Below, in pieces: positions 23,569-37,510 of a stretch of DNA of 64,000 nt. The notes under the pieces are model-generated. The model worked only from the letters and a program-made list of their open reading frames with translations, was not told where the DNA came from and made no database searches. How positions within the stretch are numbered: the stretch's first letter is position 1; each line of letters begins with the position of its first letter. The position numbers and the translations under genes were made by a program. The DNA comes from Sordaria brevicollis (Eukaryota > Ascomycota > Sordariomycetes > Sordariales > Sordariaceae): contig JAUTDP010000009.1 of assembly GCA_033439795.1 (NCBI GenBank), positions 992,001 to 1,056,000 on the forward strand, given 5' to 3'.

Positions 23569-24883
23569 ATGCCACCGCGGATACCCAATACTCCCTCCTC
23601 TCTCCTCTTCCAGAGCAGCGCCTGCAGCGGTAGCAGCAGCAGGTGTACGGCTTCCAGGTTGCCAACATGGGCCTCTTCGTGCTCATCTAGCTCCCCTCAG
23701 TCCGCCCTACCAACAACACATCAGCAGCAATGCTCGTCGTTTTCCACGACCGCGCCGGCGCAGGGCCAGTCCGCCCGTCGCCAGAAAATGTTCGCTTGGT
23801 TGGAAAAGTATGGAGCTCGATTTAAGCGTCACACCCGGGAAGGACCAAATGTCCTCGGCGGCATCCAAGACGGCCTCCCCATTCCCTTCCCAAATAACCC
23901 CTACTTCAAGAGTCAACCGGTCCTGTCCGAGGGATCACGCGAGATCATCTACAAGGATGTTATGGAGAAGGGTCTGCCTATCAAGGCCGTGTCGGCCAAG
24001 TACAACGTCGACACGCGTAGGGTTGCGGCCGTCATCAGGTTGAAGGAGATCGAGAAGCGCTGGATTAGAGAGGTAAGCTCGTCATCCCCCTTCATTTAGC
24101 AACGATATCGCGCCCCGCACTTCCCCCCGTGTCCCCGGCCTTCCGAATAGCCGGCGACGACACCGCTTCATATGATGAACTACAAGAAAATTCGATTAGT
24201 CTTGAAGACATACCTCATGGTTAAAACGTCCTTTTTCAACTGAAACGAAGCCCAATTCCGCTCTTTTCTCTTCTCGACGAAAATCCATCTTTTGATTGCA
24301 AGGGAACATGTTCGGCTAACCCGGTATCCGAACCATTTAGTACAAGCCTTTGGCCCGCCCTTACGCCCGCGCTGTGATGAAGATGCTTCCCCAGACCGTC
24401 CTCGGTGGTCCTAACCAGCAGCCTCACGAGTCCATCAACGACGTGTACGTGCACAGCTACACCACGCAGCAGCTGTTCGTGCCCGTGTCCGAGTCACGCG
24501 AGTTCACGCGCGAGGACGCCGCCAAGGCGTTCGGCGACCACATCCTGCCCGTCGACAAGAAGCTGCGCGTCCCCGAGCTCATTGAGTTCCAAAAGGATCT
24601 GCTCAACAAGGTCCCCGTGCAGGAGGCGAGCAAGAAGCTCCTCGAGGCGACGGCGGCGAGCGAGGCCAAGTTGGCTAAGCGCGAGGCTGAGCGCCGCAAG
24701 GCAGTCGAGGACGCCATCACCCGCGTCGTGACGAAGCGCGGCGTCGAGTTCCGCTTCCAGGAGTACAACTCCGAGAACGTGGGCCACGACGGCAGGGACC
24801 GCAACGCTGTCGGCTGGAGGTACGGTGTTCCCTTCGCCGACCGCAAGCGGTCTCAGATCAAGATCCCTACCAAGGTGGAGTAA
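23569..24883 (+). CDS. Mitochondrial small-subunit ribosomal protein mS45 (Bot1/Mrps35 family)
   Basis: Two exons, 23569-24072 and 24341-24883, joined in phase across a 268-nt intron (GTAAGC, GGCTAACCC, TTTAG) to give 348 residues. The start is MPPRIPNTPSS, followed by about 70 residues rich in Ser, Thr and Arg with few acidic residues, fitting a mitochondrial import sequence. The core has FPNNPYFKSQPVLSE and a helix-turn-helix-like stretch (GLPIKAVSAKYNVDTRRVAA, then VIRLKEIE), as I recall for the fungal mitochondrial regulator family that includes fission-yeast Bot1 and the mS45 subunit. A Lys/Arg/Glu-rich helix and a conserved-looking tail (GVEFRFQEYN, VGWRYGVPFADRKR) follow. It should act in the mitoribosome small subunit. 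Family assignment is from memory of motifs. Confidence 0.8.
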
Positions 24884-26792
24884 GATCTCTTGGGTATTTG
24901 GGGGATGTTGTTCGCCGCAAGTTGTGGGATGTTGGAGGTGAGGGATTTTCCGTTGCCCGGACATTCACACGGGCCTTCTCTGGGCCTAGCACTGAAAGCT
25001 CTTCACCGAGCTCCATGTGATGTGTGATGAGACGAACCGGGTTAAATATGCGAATTGGTTGAGAGAGGTGAATGAATGATGGGAAAGTCGATGAGGGTCG
25101 ATCGACACGCAACGCGCACATAACGACAGAGACTTCTTGAAGTGGAGAAACACAGCGTCCACCGGTCGTCATATCTTCGATATGTGCCTTTCCCATGTAA
25201 ACTTATTGCTGTTGAAGAGGCCACCTATTTGTTTATAGCAGTGTGGACCTATCTATTGTATCATTATACCAAGCCAGCCAGTCTGTTTTCTTCTTTTCAA
25301 TAACCAGTCATGTGGAAAACGAAACGAAATGATGCATGATCAAGGACCAAACGTCTTATCCATTTCGTGTCAAGCGTGTACCCGTGAAGGCCATCTCTTT
25401 TCATACTCTGACGGCCACTATCTAGCCTATACCAAACGTGTCCGGAAGTGTCAGGATGTATTTGATTTTCTTCGTTCATGCCATCCTATGCTTTCACTTC
25501 GTCCACCCAGGCTCAGTCGCATTCAACCAAAGCTGGTTGATTTCTTTTTCCAACTCGGAAGAAATGAGCATGTCGACGACGTCCACATGACGGAAGTTAT
25601 CCAACTCGACTCAAGTAAAAGCTCCATAACATCGAAAATCCAACAACCACAGCCATCAAACAACAGCTACAGTATGTTATGTACACGGACATTCAGAATC
25701 ACTTATCTCCAGATCCTTATATCCTCTCTGCTTTCCTCCTTAGAGACACCATGGTCAGGACTTGTTGCGATCTGAGCCTGATATGTATGTACAAAATCGA
25801 GTAATAGTCAAAGTAGGATTGCGTAAACAAACTCAAGAAAATTACCGATAGAGAGGGGGGAAAAAAAGGCCAAACATGGCGCTTAACTCATCATCACCAG
25901 GACCGTCATCTGGACATTGATAATTTGTTTTGGCTGTCATGTAGATAGGAATGGCATGTGTTCGGTGGCGTGTTTCGGGATAGGTTCGTAATTTCCTCCT
26001 CATCCAACTTCCTTAAAGATTAAACTAATTATTAACTCTAACGTGGATGATTGAGCGTAGAGGTGGTGCTTTCATGTTACGTATACTTGAATCAAGTAGG
26101 CTTATGTTTTTTTGTCCCAAACATCTCGAAACCCTTCGTTCATACGAACGAACACTGGTGTCTGCGTAGCCATAAGGTAAACGCCCATCTCGAGTTTTTT
26201 GTATGTATTCAACGTCATGCTTTTATTTATGTAGCTATGTGTACTAAACCAACCACATGAATCGAGATACTTGTGTCAATGAATTCTTAATGAAGATATG
26301 CAAAGGCCAATGAGCAGTTTGGCTATTCTGTATCCTGTCTATGATCCTTCAATACCCCGTTCAAAACCGTGTGAAGCTTGTCTAAATTCCAGTGAGCAAA
26401 ACGAACGCCAATCTGATTCCTAATCCTACCCTTCCATGAGTTCCTCCTCTATGATCGAGAGTTCCTATAACATCCAATTCCCAAACATGTATGTGCGTGT
26501 GAGTATGTGACTGCATACGCTTCTAATTCGAAAACAAACAGAACGGGGTATCAATAACAAATTTGTCCCTCAACCAAGGAAAAGACAAGAGAGAGAGAAA
26601 TATATGAAGCCTCTTGCCTGAAACCTTCCTTTCTCGTGCCATGCCGTGGACCGAACAATTGATGAGAACATAAGAAACCCCAACTTCTTGTATCCTGATA
26701 ACTTCACTACCCACGAGTGCTTCCAACCTGAAGTCCCATCTGAAGTACGATCAGCCCTTAACCCAACAATGCGTATTTGACCAAGCACTTCC
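24884..26792. other. Intergenic, no gene seen
   Basis: About 1.9 kb between two convergent genes. It should contain both 3' untranslated regions. Open frames are short and show no domain or splice logic. Confidence 0.5.
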
Positions 26793-28735
26793 TTAAAATG
26801 TCGACTTCATTTCCCAACCAGGCGACTGTCCTTCTCTCCGCTGCCTCTCCTCCGCTCTGATGCCCCTGGCCACGTCCAAGTTCTGTGAACCCGCGTCCAG
26901 ACCACCAGCGCCTCGTCCCCTGCTGCTCAAGTAGCTGTCTGCGTTGCCGTCCAGTTCCATCGGCGTAACCGGTCCAGGGCTTCCCAAGGGCACAAGTCTA
27001 GGAGATAGGGGCTTGTGCGTCTTGAGCGTTGCGGTCCCCAGTTGGATATTCCTCAATCCTGCGTTATCAGGTATCCTGCTCGATGGCGACAAACCGGAGG
27101 CGTTTGAGTACAGTGCCATTGATGCCTGGGCCACCATGTCTCTCTGGTATTGTTCAACTAGGCGCTTAGCTTCGGAACCTGTGCGTAGATGGCTGTTTTC
27201 TCGGCGGTATTTTAGCTGAGGTTCGGAGTGGGCAACTCCCGCAGCATCCGCTCTTGCTGAGGGTCTCCTTTGCTGGCTCGACGGGCTCGGCTGGTTTGAG
27301 TTGTTGGCCACCCGGTTTTCCCAGTTAGATGGGTAGTATTTACCCATTGGGAGTGCAATGTTGTCGTGAGCGCCTGAAGGTATGTAAGAGGACACCGGCG
27401 TATGCAAACCAGCCGACCTAGTGCCACCAACAGAGGAACCCAATGGAGAGTAAGACCGATCGTTTGCCATTGTCCGTACTCGAGAATCAGTAAGGGGAAC
27501 AGTCAAGTGTGTAGTTTCTGCCGCTTTATGTAAGGCTTTATGGCGTGCCTTGCTGGGATCAAGCGTAAAGAATGGGTGAGGTCGATGAACTCGGCTAGCG
27601 GGGTCCTCGTGGTTAGGGAAGTATCCTCTGCAGCGGTGTTAGGAGCTTTTGTTACACACGAATTCAGGGTAAAAATAAGAAAGAGCGCGGTAGAAAGAGT
27701 AACGAGGTCTTGTGACAAGATGAGGACCAGACTTACCCTTGAATATCCCCTCGAGCGGATAACGGTGATGGTGGTGTCTCGACAGGAGCGGTACTAAGTC
27801 TCCTGGTGGGCGGTAGTTCGATTGCGATAGGCTTGCTCCGAGTTACAATTTGGGACGCATTTTTGGTCTCTGATATGAAGGCAGTAGCTTGAGATTTATG
27901 GTTAACTTCTGAAGATTTTTTGTCAGCACAATGAACCCTGATGACTTGGATCACCTCTCTGCACCCCCCTTCTTGCAGCCTCCGCTATGACGCAGGAATT
28001 ACATGACTTTGGAGTGCGGGCATTGGGCACATCAGACACTCATCCCATCGCATCACCGCTTCCCCGGTGGGGGTGACCGAACTTTTTGAGTGGTGCCCTG
28101 ATGCCAGGGCAGCTGCCAAAGCAAGGGTCATGCAGGGACTTCCAGGGCAGAGAGACCCGCCAGCGTCGTGCCTAACGGCCCTGCATCGAGGCCGGAATCG
28201 TAAACTTGCGGAGCAAGAAAACCCCAGATTCCAATGCAAACCCATGTTCCGCTATGGATCACTGGAACATGGAGCCAGCGCTCAAAACGAAGCCTAAAAA
28301 GCTCCATGACGATTCGACTCAAGCGCCCAGGACCTGCCCAGCCAGTAAAAAACAGGCCCATCTGCCAGAAGGGGCACGGAATCATTGGAGCGGCAGCGTC
28401 CCGGCGGTAACCTCGGGAAGATATGTGTAGCAGATCGGGGGAATTGATGGAACCATTCCAGAAAAAAAACATAGCTTACCTCTGGTACCGAAAAGAAGGG
28501 CATCTCTGGGTGTGCCTGTCTTTGATGAATTGTAACCAGCGGAGGCCACATATGACGGCTGGATCTCCCGCACAGGCGTGTTACCCGCGGAAAAACTGAA
28601 CTGCTCCTCACCCAAGGGACTGGGGGATGGACAGGACCCGTTTGAGGAACCGGACAATGTTCTCCGAGGCATGTTGGGTCGCATGAGTTGTGACGGGGAG
28701 AATGAACGTTTCAACGAGCTTCCAAGAGTACTCAT
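26793..28735 (-). CDS. Ser/Pro-rich protein of unknown function
   Basis: Three exons inferred: 28735-28480, 27908-27737 and 27627-26793, giving 1,263 nt or 420 residues in one frame. Donors are GTAAGC and GTAAGT, acceptors CTTCAG and CTGCAG. The protein begins MSTLGSSLKRSFSPSQL and is rich in Ser, Pro, Arg and Asn throughout, with SP and TP pairs that could be kinase sites. There is no membrane segment, signal peptide or recognised domain. Near the C terminus an Ala/Gln-rich helix (VEQYQRDMVAQASMALYSN) is the only obvious ordered part. The first intron would be 571 nt, long for this type of genome, so a further small exon may be hidden in 27909-28479. I do not recognise the family. Confidence 0.65.
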
Positions 28736-31700
28736 CGCGGAATAGCAGCAACTCTGGTGCTGCCTGGGTGTAAGAGATGTGGCCGAGATGGAATTTGGGT
28801 TGTACGCAGGGCGTGTCCTTGATGTCGCTGTGATATTGCGGCAGGGACTTGATCGGTAAGGTCGTCAAAAATAATCCAAATGAATGGAGAGCTCGAGTCT
28901 TTGGTCTGAGACGATCGTGGGCTTGTGCTTTTGGTAACAAATGGTCTATCTTATATAACTACATCATCAGTAAGTTGACCAAGAATGTCAAACGATAGGG
29001 CTGGCGGTCCAGCTGGCAAGTGACGCTAGGGCATCTCAAGAGCTGCTGCACTTGCGGATAGCATCAAAGATAGCGCCCTTTCTTTGGATGCCCACTCTAT
29101 GGATGACAACATGTTTTTGAAGGCATAAGGTCTGGTTAACTGTACGTACCAGTCATCTAACAACTGTCTATTGACAGCTGGTTTATACTGGCAAATGCCT
29201 GTAATGCGCTTTGTTGAAGCAGATGGCAAGTGGTGGCGGACGCCAATATCTGGCACGCTACAGCGGAATAAGATCGGAGATAGAGGTAGTGGAAGCTTGG
29301 GCCAGTGTGGTCAAGTGGTGTAAGTCTGGGCGCTATGGCGAAGAAGGTCGAGAAAAAGCCGTCAGGTGTACGCTTTCCGTTTGCCAGCTGGTTTATCCCC
29401 TCTGCTGCGTCAAACTACCTCTGTGCTGCATATGCTGGTCGGTAGTATTTAGACGTGATGACGATATTCCAAAGCTTCAATATCCACGGGTCGCAATTCG
29501 ACTTGCTGGTGTTCTGCTGAATGGCCGACACTCGGTTGTTGGTTTCGTCACCGTGGTTACCAGTTGATGCTGCCTTTGTAGGCAGGCAAGTTGCGCGGTA
29601 GCTGTAAAGATGCGTGCCCCTGGGAAATGCCGTGACGGGGTGTCGAGCTTGGGTTTCAGGGGGTTCTAGGGGTTTGACCGCTGTCGTGAGATGAGACGGT
29701 CGCTGAAATGTCTCTCGGAATGCGGTGCCTGTAGAGGCTATCGTGAATTGCTGCGACGTGGACAGGCTTCAGCTTCGCTGGGGTCAAGCCCGTCAACTGT
29801 GCGAGGCTGCAGCAGGCCTGGCAACCACCACCCTTTCAATAAGCGCTGAAGACGGTTGCGGCATGCCCTGTGGTGACGCGGATCCGGTTGATGGTTCGGG
29901 TTGTGAGCTTGATGGGAAGAATGATCCGGATGAGTTGTTTTAACGGTTTCTTTTCTGTCGCAAGTCGAAGAGAGAAGAAGAGGAGAAAGAAGGCAAATGC
30001 GATTAGGCAGCCAGATGAGATGGTTTTGGGTTGTTCCCGTCTTGTAAAGATCGGAGAAAGACACAGTGGGTGGAGACGGGAGTCCCTGACAAAACTTTGG
30101 GAGGATCATCCCCCATAACTTCCACCTGAGGACAGCCCGCCAACCGATAGACTCGTCCATCATGTGGAAATGGAACCTGAACGCCCTTGCGGACTGCTTT
30201 AACTGGCTGACCGGTTGCCTTTTTACCCTGTTGCCTTTGAGGCTCGATCTTCTTTGACAGCAATCGCAAGGAAGGAGAGAAGGGGGCTTTCTCCACTGAA
30301 CTGGACGACTTGGCGTTCTGAGTGGATGGAAGGACTGCGAATTGCACCTCTCTCAACCGAGAATGGCAATATCACTGTCCCTCAATTAGCGGGAGCGATC
30401 CTCCCCAAACCTCCCGCCTCTCAAAGTATCACACCCACTGTAACAAGAGCTTCCCTTCAGTTTGAACCCTGAATTTCCAGCTCACACTTCTCTGCATCAT
30501 CACAAATTTCATCCCTTGTTTGAAAACCTTATCTCTGATGAACAAGAGAAAAAAAGGGGTCTGATCTTATGATTGGGATTTCAGATCTCATCAATGACTG
30601 ACAAAGACAGATATCAACCCTTCCTTGTGAACTCTCGTTGGTCCACCTTTCAAGGTCATTCAACCTGCCCGCCTGCCCAGCTGTGGAAACGAGACGAGCT
30701 TGAAAGAACCAGCCCGCTGACATTCGGGAACTTGGATCACCGAGACACCGAGTCTCGTTCTAAAGAAGTCGTAAGTGATACCTGGTTGAACTGATTGACC
30801 GCAAGGGAACCCGGTCAATGTGAATCATGGGGAAATGCTATAGAATACGATTATGTTGTACAAATAGCCCGTTTTCCGCTACACCAGATGGAAATACCAT
30901 ACCATGCCCACCCCCACTTATACTAAGCTTCGCTATAGGAAACGCAGGAAGAAAACATCCGGCTTCGCTTCAGACATGAAGCAAAACTCTTCATAACCTT
31001 CCCAGTGTCACACTTTCGAACGGTTCTTGTACACCACCATTTCCCACTTGGGAAAATGCTTGGAAGAAGACAAGACGATCTATCTTGAAGTATCTTCCCG
31101 CTTTTACCCCTCCCCCCTCCCCCCATCACCCCTCCACAACCCTCCCTGCTCCCAACCATGCTGATCGCTGCAAGTCTCGTACGACAGCCCGCCTGTGGGA
31201 ACCACTCACCACACCAACTTCCGGGTTTTGGATTTTGTGACAAGCTTGCAGAAAAGAAGAAGACCGCCGAAGTTCTTTGAGGAAAAAAATTGATCTCCGG
31301 TTTAACTATTCGAGTTGTACAATGCCCGTTTGTCGTTTGCATGGACTATATATCCCAGAATGCTGTGTAAATGCCGATGATCTTATATATTCGAAACCTT
31401 GAGAGAACGGTACCCGGATTCCAGGAGTATGGATAACTCGGCATCCCATCGTATGGCTCACTCACGGGTATGGACCACGAGGAGTGTCAAAAAACGGCTG
31501 CTGATGATGTCGTCTCGTGCCCCATCCCATTCGATGTCGCTCGTTTCCCAATTTCTTTTTATCGAGAGGCAGCCGCCGTGTGAGCAACATGTGTACGATC
31601 ATCTCAGCCAGTCAGTGTCCACGACGAGTACAGTGTCGTGATTCTTCTCTTCTCGCTGTGGTCCACGGTCCACAGCGGCAGCATCCGCTGGGTATGGCGG

Positions 31701-33822
31701 TAGCGATCAAGTCTACTCTTGACCTGCTTGAGATGACCATGAGCATCGCTCGTTTACCAGTAGTGTGCCCAGATGCTTTTCCCTGTCAGTGAAGCATGAT
31801 TAACAGTCTGGGCTTTGTTTTCGGAGGACGGTTCATCGTTCTTTCGACAGAGTGAATCTGGTAGGATAATAGAATTCCGAGGAGGCAGACTGAACTTTGT
31901 CGTCGGCGTCGTCGTGATACCTGCCGCCCTACAGCACAGTGTAAGATCGCTATTTCTCTAGGGGTATCGCCAACCCCAGGTTTTCTCCAAACCCGCCAAG
32001 CTTTGCATCGCCGACAGCGTGACGCCAACAGCGAATCCCCTCACTGGGATCGAAGACCGTCCGTCAGGCATACCTCTTTTTCCTAAGAAGACACACACAC
32101 ATAGCACAACAAAAGTTCACAACCCCTAACAACTTTTTATTGCCCTGGGTGTCCTTGTGCACCCCGCCCCGGTCCCTGGTGTGGTGCGTGGTGTGTGCTC
32201 CGGCTCAAGCCCGGATGGGGAGTGGGACAGGCGAAACGGCGGCCGGCGGGAGACGTGTGCCGATCTTCCGCTGATCCTCCTCTTTTCTTTCTTGTTCCAG
32301 CGTTTGGCACCACCATTCCATGCCGAGAGTCTGCAATGGCAATGTGTGCATGGTTTGCGTGCCGCTCGCTCGCTCGTGGTGGTTGCTTTGTTTCCAGCCG
32401 ATGTGCCAACCATCACCGCGGTTTGTTGGAAAACACAATGAAGACCCTTATAAGATGAGGAAGATAACATCTTGAAGAAAGGGGACTACATAAGTAAGCG
32501 AGATCGGGGAGTCGGCGTTCAACTCCTGCCCTACCTCGTCGATCTACTGTTCCCTTTCTCGGTCCTCTCAGTATAAGCACGTGTCTCGCATCTGAGATGG
32601 TGAGACCGCTAATCTCATTCATCTGAGATTTCGAACTCGCGCCAAAGGGATGTTGTCGTTGGGTCCCAATACCATTGACGGCGATCGTAAACCACCTAGA
32701 AAGACGAGCTCATTGAAAACTGGTCTTGAGCTGATCTAAGGCCGGCATTGCACCCCATTCGATGGGGAAGGTTTTCGAACAAAGCCAAAAGTTGAAGATC
32801 ACTGCTCGGAGATAAACCTTCACTGTTTGGAGCAGCCGTATATAAGTGGTGCTTGACTGGTTGACTGAACCCCGTTCGTCAACAACCGCATGGTTGTCCG
32901 TCGCTCGAGCGGCGGCGGCGTGGAGAAAAGCTTAGTTGTGTTTACCGCTTCCCACTTTCTGATTCTGTTTGTAACAGGATGAGCTTGTTGAAGCGGTAGA
33001 ACTTTTGCGAAAATGGTTCTAGTGCAAGAGCACACGCAAATCTTTTGACGTGTCTCCTCCAGATTCCGAAGATTGGAAACCTTTTGTCCTTCTCTTCCCT
33101 TGACCGCTGCAGGGACGCTCCTGGCTTTGATCCTAGTGGTCCCTGAATGGGCCCTGAGAAGCCCTTGCCTCGTGGCGTTTTCGGGCAGCATTCCCGAATG
33201 CGTTTCTGGGAAGCAGCAAGGGGAACGTTTTAAGATAGCCGATATAGCGGCATGACGTCATTATTTGGGTGTTCTCAGATGCCGCAGCTTCGAACTTCTC
33301 CATTCATGCCCAAAAAAGTTTGCAGAAGGAACGTACGATTATGATCTTTACTCCTGGTCAGATCTGCGTCTTTTGCGTGATCCAAGAGCATGGGCTCATT
33401 TGAGACAAACTTCTTCTGATCGAATGGGGCAGAGCGGATGCCAATTGGGTGCTGGAGGCTCTGGACGGGCGTGAGACTGGAGTATCAAAGTGTGCGAATT
33501 GACGATAATTGAACATGATTGATATTTCTACTTGAAGAACTTATCATTGCGGCGAACCCGGGAGCGTGAATGACGAAATACGGATAGTCGACGAGTATTA
33601 AAATTACTGAGTGCATAAGAGCATGCTCATCCTCGAACACGAAAACCATAACCAAATCTCCCGTATCCAAATCCATACGAAAGTCCAAAATTCCCAGTGG
33701 ACAAAGCCGAAACGCCATGTAACCAAGCCCCCAGGGTATCAAGCTGTTAATGTATACTTTCCTCCATTAGTGACGCCAACCTCCATTCCCTCCCAGTTGT
33801 CCTTCACAGCGACCGGCTTCAT
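28736..33822. other. Long gene-poor intergenic region
   Basis: About 5 kb without a gene I can support. Base composition is normal and there is no RIP signature. Open frames reach about 140 codons but occur on both strands over the same DNA, without domains. It may hold a long promoter, untranslated leaders or noncoding transcripts. Confidence 0.45.
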
Positions 33823-34426
33823 CTAGACAATAGCGCGAGAAGTAAACCGGCTTCTGGTCTCGCGATGCTTAAACCAGTAGGCCAGCGCAGAAAGCGCAAT
33901 GACGAGCCATAGAAGCATGTTAATAAGGTCCACCCAGACGGCGTGCTTCATCCGGCGGATATCACTGTTGCCCTCAGGGTTTTCGTGGAGGTACATCTGC
34001 AGAACATTAGTGAGTCTCTCAATCGTGTTTGGTGTTGGGTATACGGTTGAAGATAAACGTACGTCGGCGAAAACGCCAAAGACAGCAACCCAGAGGATGA
34101 AGAGGATAAAGTCCCACACCCATTTAAAAGCGAAACGGAGGATAAACGGGATGCAAAATAGGATGGAGCTCAAACAGGAAAGCCCGCCGATGACAACGGC
34201 AAACACCTGTGATGTCCCTTGTTAGCAAATAAGTCTGACCAGCTGGGGAAACATTAAGCTTTCGGCATACCCATTTCGAATCCGCATATTTGCTGGCCTT
34301 CCTTGCGCGGTCCAACTCAACACCGTAGAGTCCACAGACGGTCAAGCCAAAAGCGAAGGCTAGGAAGTGTAGGGTCGAGAAGTAGAGGTAGCTTTTGCTC
34401 GAAGTCAAGCCGGCTCCGAACGCCAT
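33823..34426 (-). CDS. Small four-helix membrane protein, MARVEL-like
   Basis: Three exons, 34426-34271, 34206-34063 and 33996-33823, all phase 0, giving 157 residues. Introns have GTATGC/GTACGT donors and CACAG/TGCAG acceptors; the first has a TTGCTAACA branch site. Four hydrophobic segments are clear: STLHFLAFAFGLTVCGLYGV, VFAVVIGGLSCLSSILFCIP, WDFILFILWVAVFGVFADV and VDLINMLLWLVIALSALAYW. A short basic tail ends in RSRFTSRAIV. Length, four helices and the Asp in helix 3 fit fungal MARVEL-domain proteins, which sit in plasma-membrane or vesicle membranes. The exact family is inferred, since these proteins are weakly conserved. Confidence 0.8.
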
Positions 34427-37400
34427 TTTGGTGAGGTTGTCAGAAAGCGATGCTGCTAGTCGAAGGTCTTGGCAAGTGGGTTTCGTTTTCTTCGTCTCTC
34501 GTCGTCGAGGTTTGAATGGGAGTCTTTGGGTTGAGGAGTGATTGGGCCAGAAATATCAAGGTCAAAAAGGCGTGACACGATCGAGCAGGTCGCAGCGTTG
34601 GTGATGTAAGAATCCGGTAGTCGAGGCAGTGCTGATGCAAAACTTCGAATCGTGTGGTGAAAGGTGGATTGTTGAATCTTGCGTATCGTCAACGAATGTT
34701 GGTTGGTTTTGCTAGCTTTGCGAACTCGATCGTCATTCAACGCGGGATGAAATTAAGTGCACACCGTGAGATACAAGTAGAAGAGATTGTATTCTGCGAA
34801 ACCATTACCATCAAGGTCCGTGGTGTGGAAAGAGCTTTTGTCTCATCATTCTTTCCTCATAATCAGCGATGACGTAGGGGGCTGTTACCGTTCGGATGCT
34901 ACTGGCAAGCACGGCCCTGTGTGGGTGTGCCTTATAACCGTGCCGTGCGTGCCTGCCTTTGTTGAGTGTTCACAAGCGGGCGCCAGGTGTGCGCTAAAAT
35001 TCATCCGGAATGCAGGCGCTCTCACCCGCTGAGACTCCATGTTTCAGTGCGTTTTGGGCAACTGCGATGGACTCACACCTGATGTGCCGTAGAAGGTCTG
35101 ATGGACAGCGAGCCCGGGATGGATCGAGGGGCCGGCACGCCACAACGTGATTTCGAGACAACCCGTTGGTCGTAGAAGATTTCGAAATTCCAATTGCCAA
35201 TGCCCTCTCAATGTATCTTACACTTAGAACACTCAACCTCCGTCTCATCATGCCCTCCTTGGAATCTGCACGTTTCAGATAATGGCTCCTGGGTTGGGGT
35301 TGAACCTTAGTCTAACCGCAACCCATCCTCCCATTCGGTTTTGATCCCGTTTGTTTTGACCCCGCCGTAATAAACATTAGACAAGATCACTACAAGATGA
35401 TCGTGGTCGTGTGGACTGCGCGCTCCAATGTTTCGGACTTTGTGTTAACGTTCGCAGGATTCGCCTTGACTTCAACCTTCACAGCATTCTGCCTCATGTT
35501 GGGTAGCAATATGAGCCTCGGCTCGCCGCATTTCCACTTTGGCATCAGCAGGGACACGATTCTACATCTTCAAGATTGACGTTTCTGCTACAGATATTCG
35601 ACCTTGGTGGTGCCAATTCGCTGGTGAGATCACAAGGGCAGCAATCCATCCCATGTGAACCCTGCAAGAACCTCGATTAGGAAGACGGTCAGGCTTCCAT
35701 TGGTAGCATGATCGGAATCCTAGTATGTTTGAAGGACAAACTGCCTCTATGAGCAAAGTCCCGCCCGAAGATATTGACTTTACCCGAAGCTGCTGTTGTA
35801 GATCCTCAATGTCTTCTCAATGGCAATGTGAGGCTCTGCGAGCTGTCAGAATGGCGGTTCTTGAACCTGACGGCCTGGCTATATAAAGCCAGAAGCCTTA
35901 CTAGGAATGGCTGGCTTGACTTACAAACGTATCTTAGTCGTTGACTTCCGGTCTTCGACTTCTTCTACCTACGACGGCAATATCCACGACAACTACCATA
36001 AGAATTTTGGTAGCCAATGGAGAAAATACCCAGTTGCTCCGGAGCTGGGAGTCGAAATTGAATGAGATCGGGAAGTCTGAGGGCCATGTGCTTAACACTT
36101 ACATAAACGTGAGTTCTTATCTTCTAGACGCCGCGGGACTATGCTAATCAACCTGGAGATACAAACCTCAAGATCTGAGGTCCGTAACATGGGCAAGATG
36201 CACCGTCATTCAAAATGTCTCTTGACCCTGTTTTACATCAACAGTCTATTTCATCCCATTCGATGAAGAAGCGCCGGTTGCTACACATTGTATTTCGGTA
36301 CGCACCAAAATATCATGAAGCAGCACAATAACATTGGATGATCTAAATGCTTCATCTTTCGACTAAAAAGGTTTCAGATGATCAAGAAGTCAACAAGATA
36401 TCGTCAGTCATCCAAATTGACTTGCTATCTGGACGACTGAATTCCAGTTTGGTCCCGCCAATGTTGTGGACAGCGAGGTCTATCATTAGGTTCAGGTATC
36501 GGCATCCTGCCTCGAGATATGATGACAAAAGTAAGTTTACAATCCACGAATTATCAACGGTCCGTTTTCCCCGAAATAGCTATAAGACCAAAGAAGAAGT
36601 TTGCTTCTGTTGTGCTCATAGCTTGGTGCGCTTTTGCTTTAGAACGACGTTGGCTGACTGCATTTCATTGGACAGACTTTCCATGGAAAACACAGGTGTT
36701 CGGTCAAACTTTCAACAATGCGATTCAGTCTAAGCGCATTCCAGCTTTAATCCAGCGCGCTCGACTCCAAATACTTAGCCATGGATCATAGACAGTGGAG
36801 ACAAGTGTGGTACAATGAAGGGGGCTTGGGTTTCAGGGCTTGAGGCCATCATTAGCCCCGGTCACGTCCTCTCAAGGTTGAGCGAGGGAGGGGTATCAGT
36901 GCGTCACTCATCTTCAGTGCGGTCCGATTGATCTTTTTCAAGCTCATGGAACTCAGCTGTCCGTTCTTGGATCGGTCGGTGAATGGGAGGCTGGGTAAGT
37001 TTGTTGCCGCCGCCGACGAATAGCTACACGATCTTTGCTAACACAAATTTCATGGAGAGTGGAAAAAGTACTTTCACCGAGAATAGTTCTTCCCTCTTGG
37101 GACACAAAAAAGGATTATTCTTTCTTTTTGGGGGCTTGTGTCAAGCAACACGCCTTCATCATCATATCTCCACTTATCCAAGGCTTTCCACGCTCCAATC
37201 CGGTAACTCGAACACTTCTCCATGAACCGCCAGGGCATGTGTCGTGGGCGGCGAGCATGGCTCAAGGAGGACAAGAGGGAGCCTGGAAGGCCCCGTGGAC
37301 AAAACAGCCTCTGTGTAGGCTTTCCAGAGGGAAAACAGTGACGCTGATAATCAGGATCTCGAGGTATAAGAAAGACTCTCCGGGACGATGAATTGAGAGG

Positions 37401-37510
37401 TCAAATTCACTCATCTGCACCTGGTATCAGCTTCAAGATACACTCATCAGTCTCTCTTCAAATTCTCTGTCAGTTTACACCAGTTGAGAATCGTTCAGTA
37501 CGCCTTCGAA
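34427..37510. other. Intergenic, no gene seen
   Basis: About 3 kb with only short overlapping open frames on both strands. The left end is the promoter and leader of the MARVEL-like gene. No RIP signature, repeat or RNA gene is recognised. Confidence 0.45.

Noticed and set aside
32126..32470. Overlapping frames of about 100 codons on both strands
   Set aside because: GC-rich local sequence opens several frames at once; no motif, start context or splice logic favours any.
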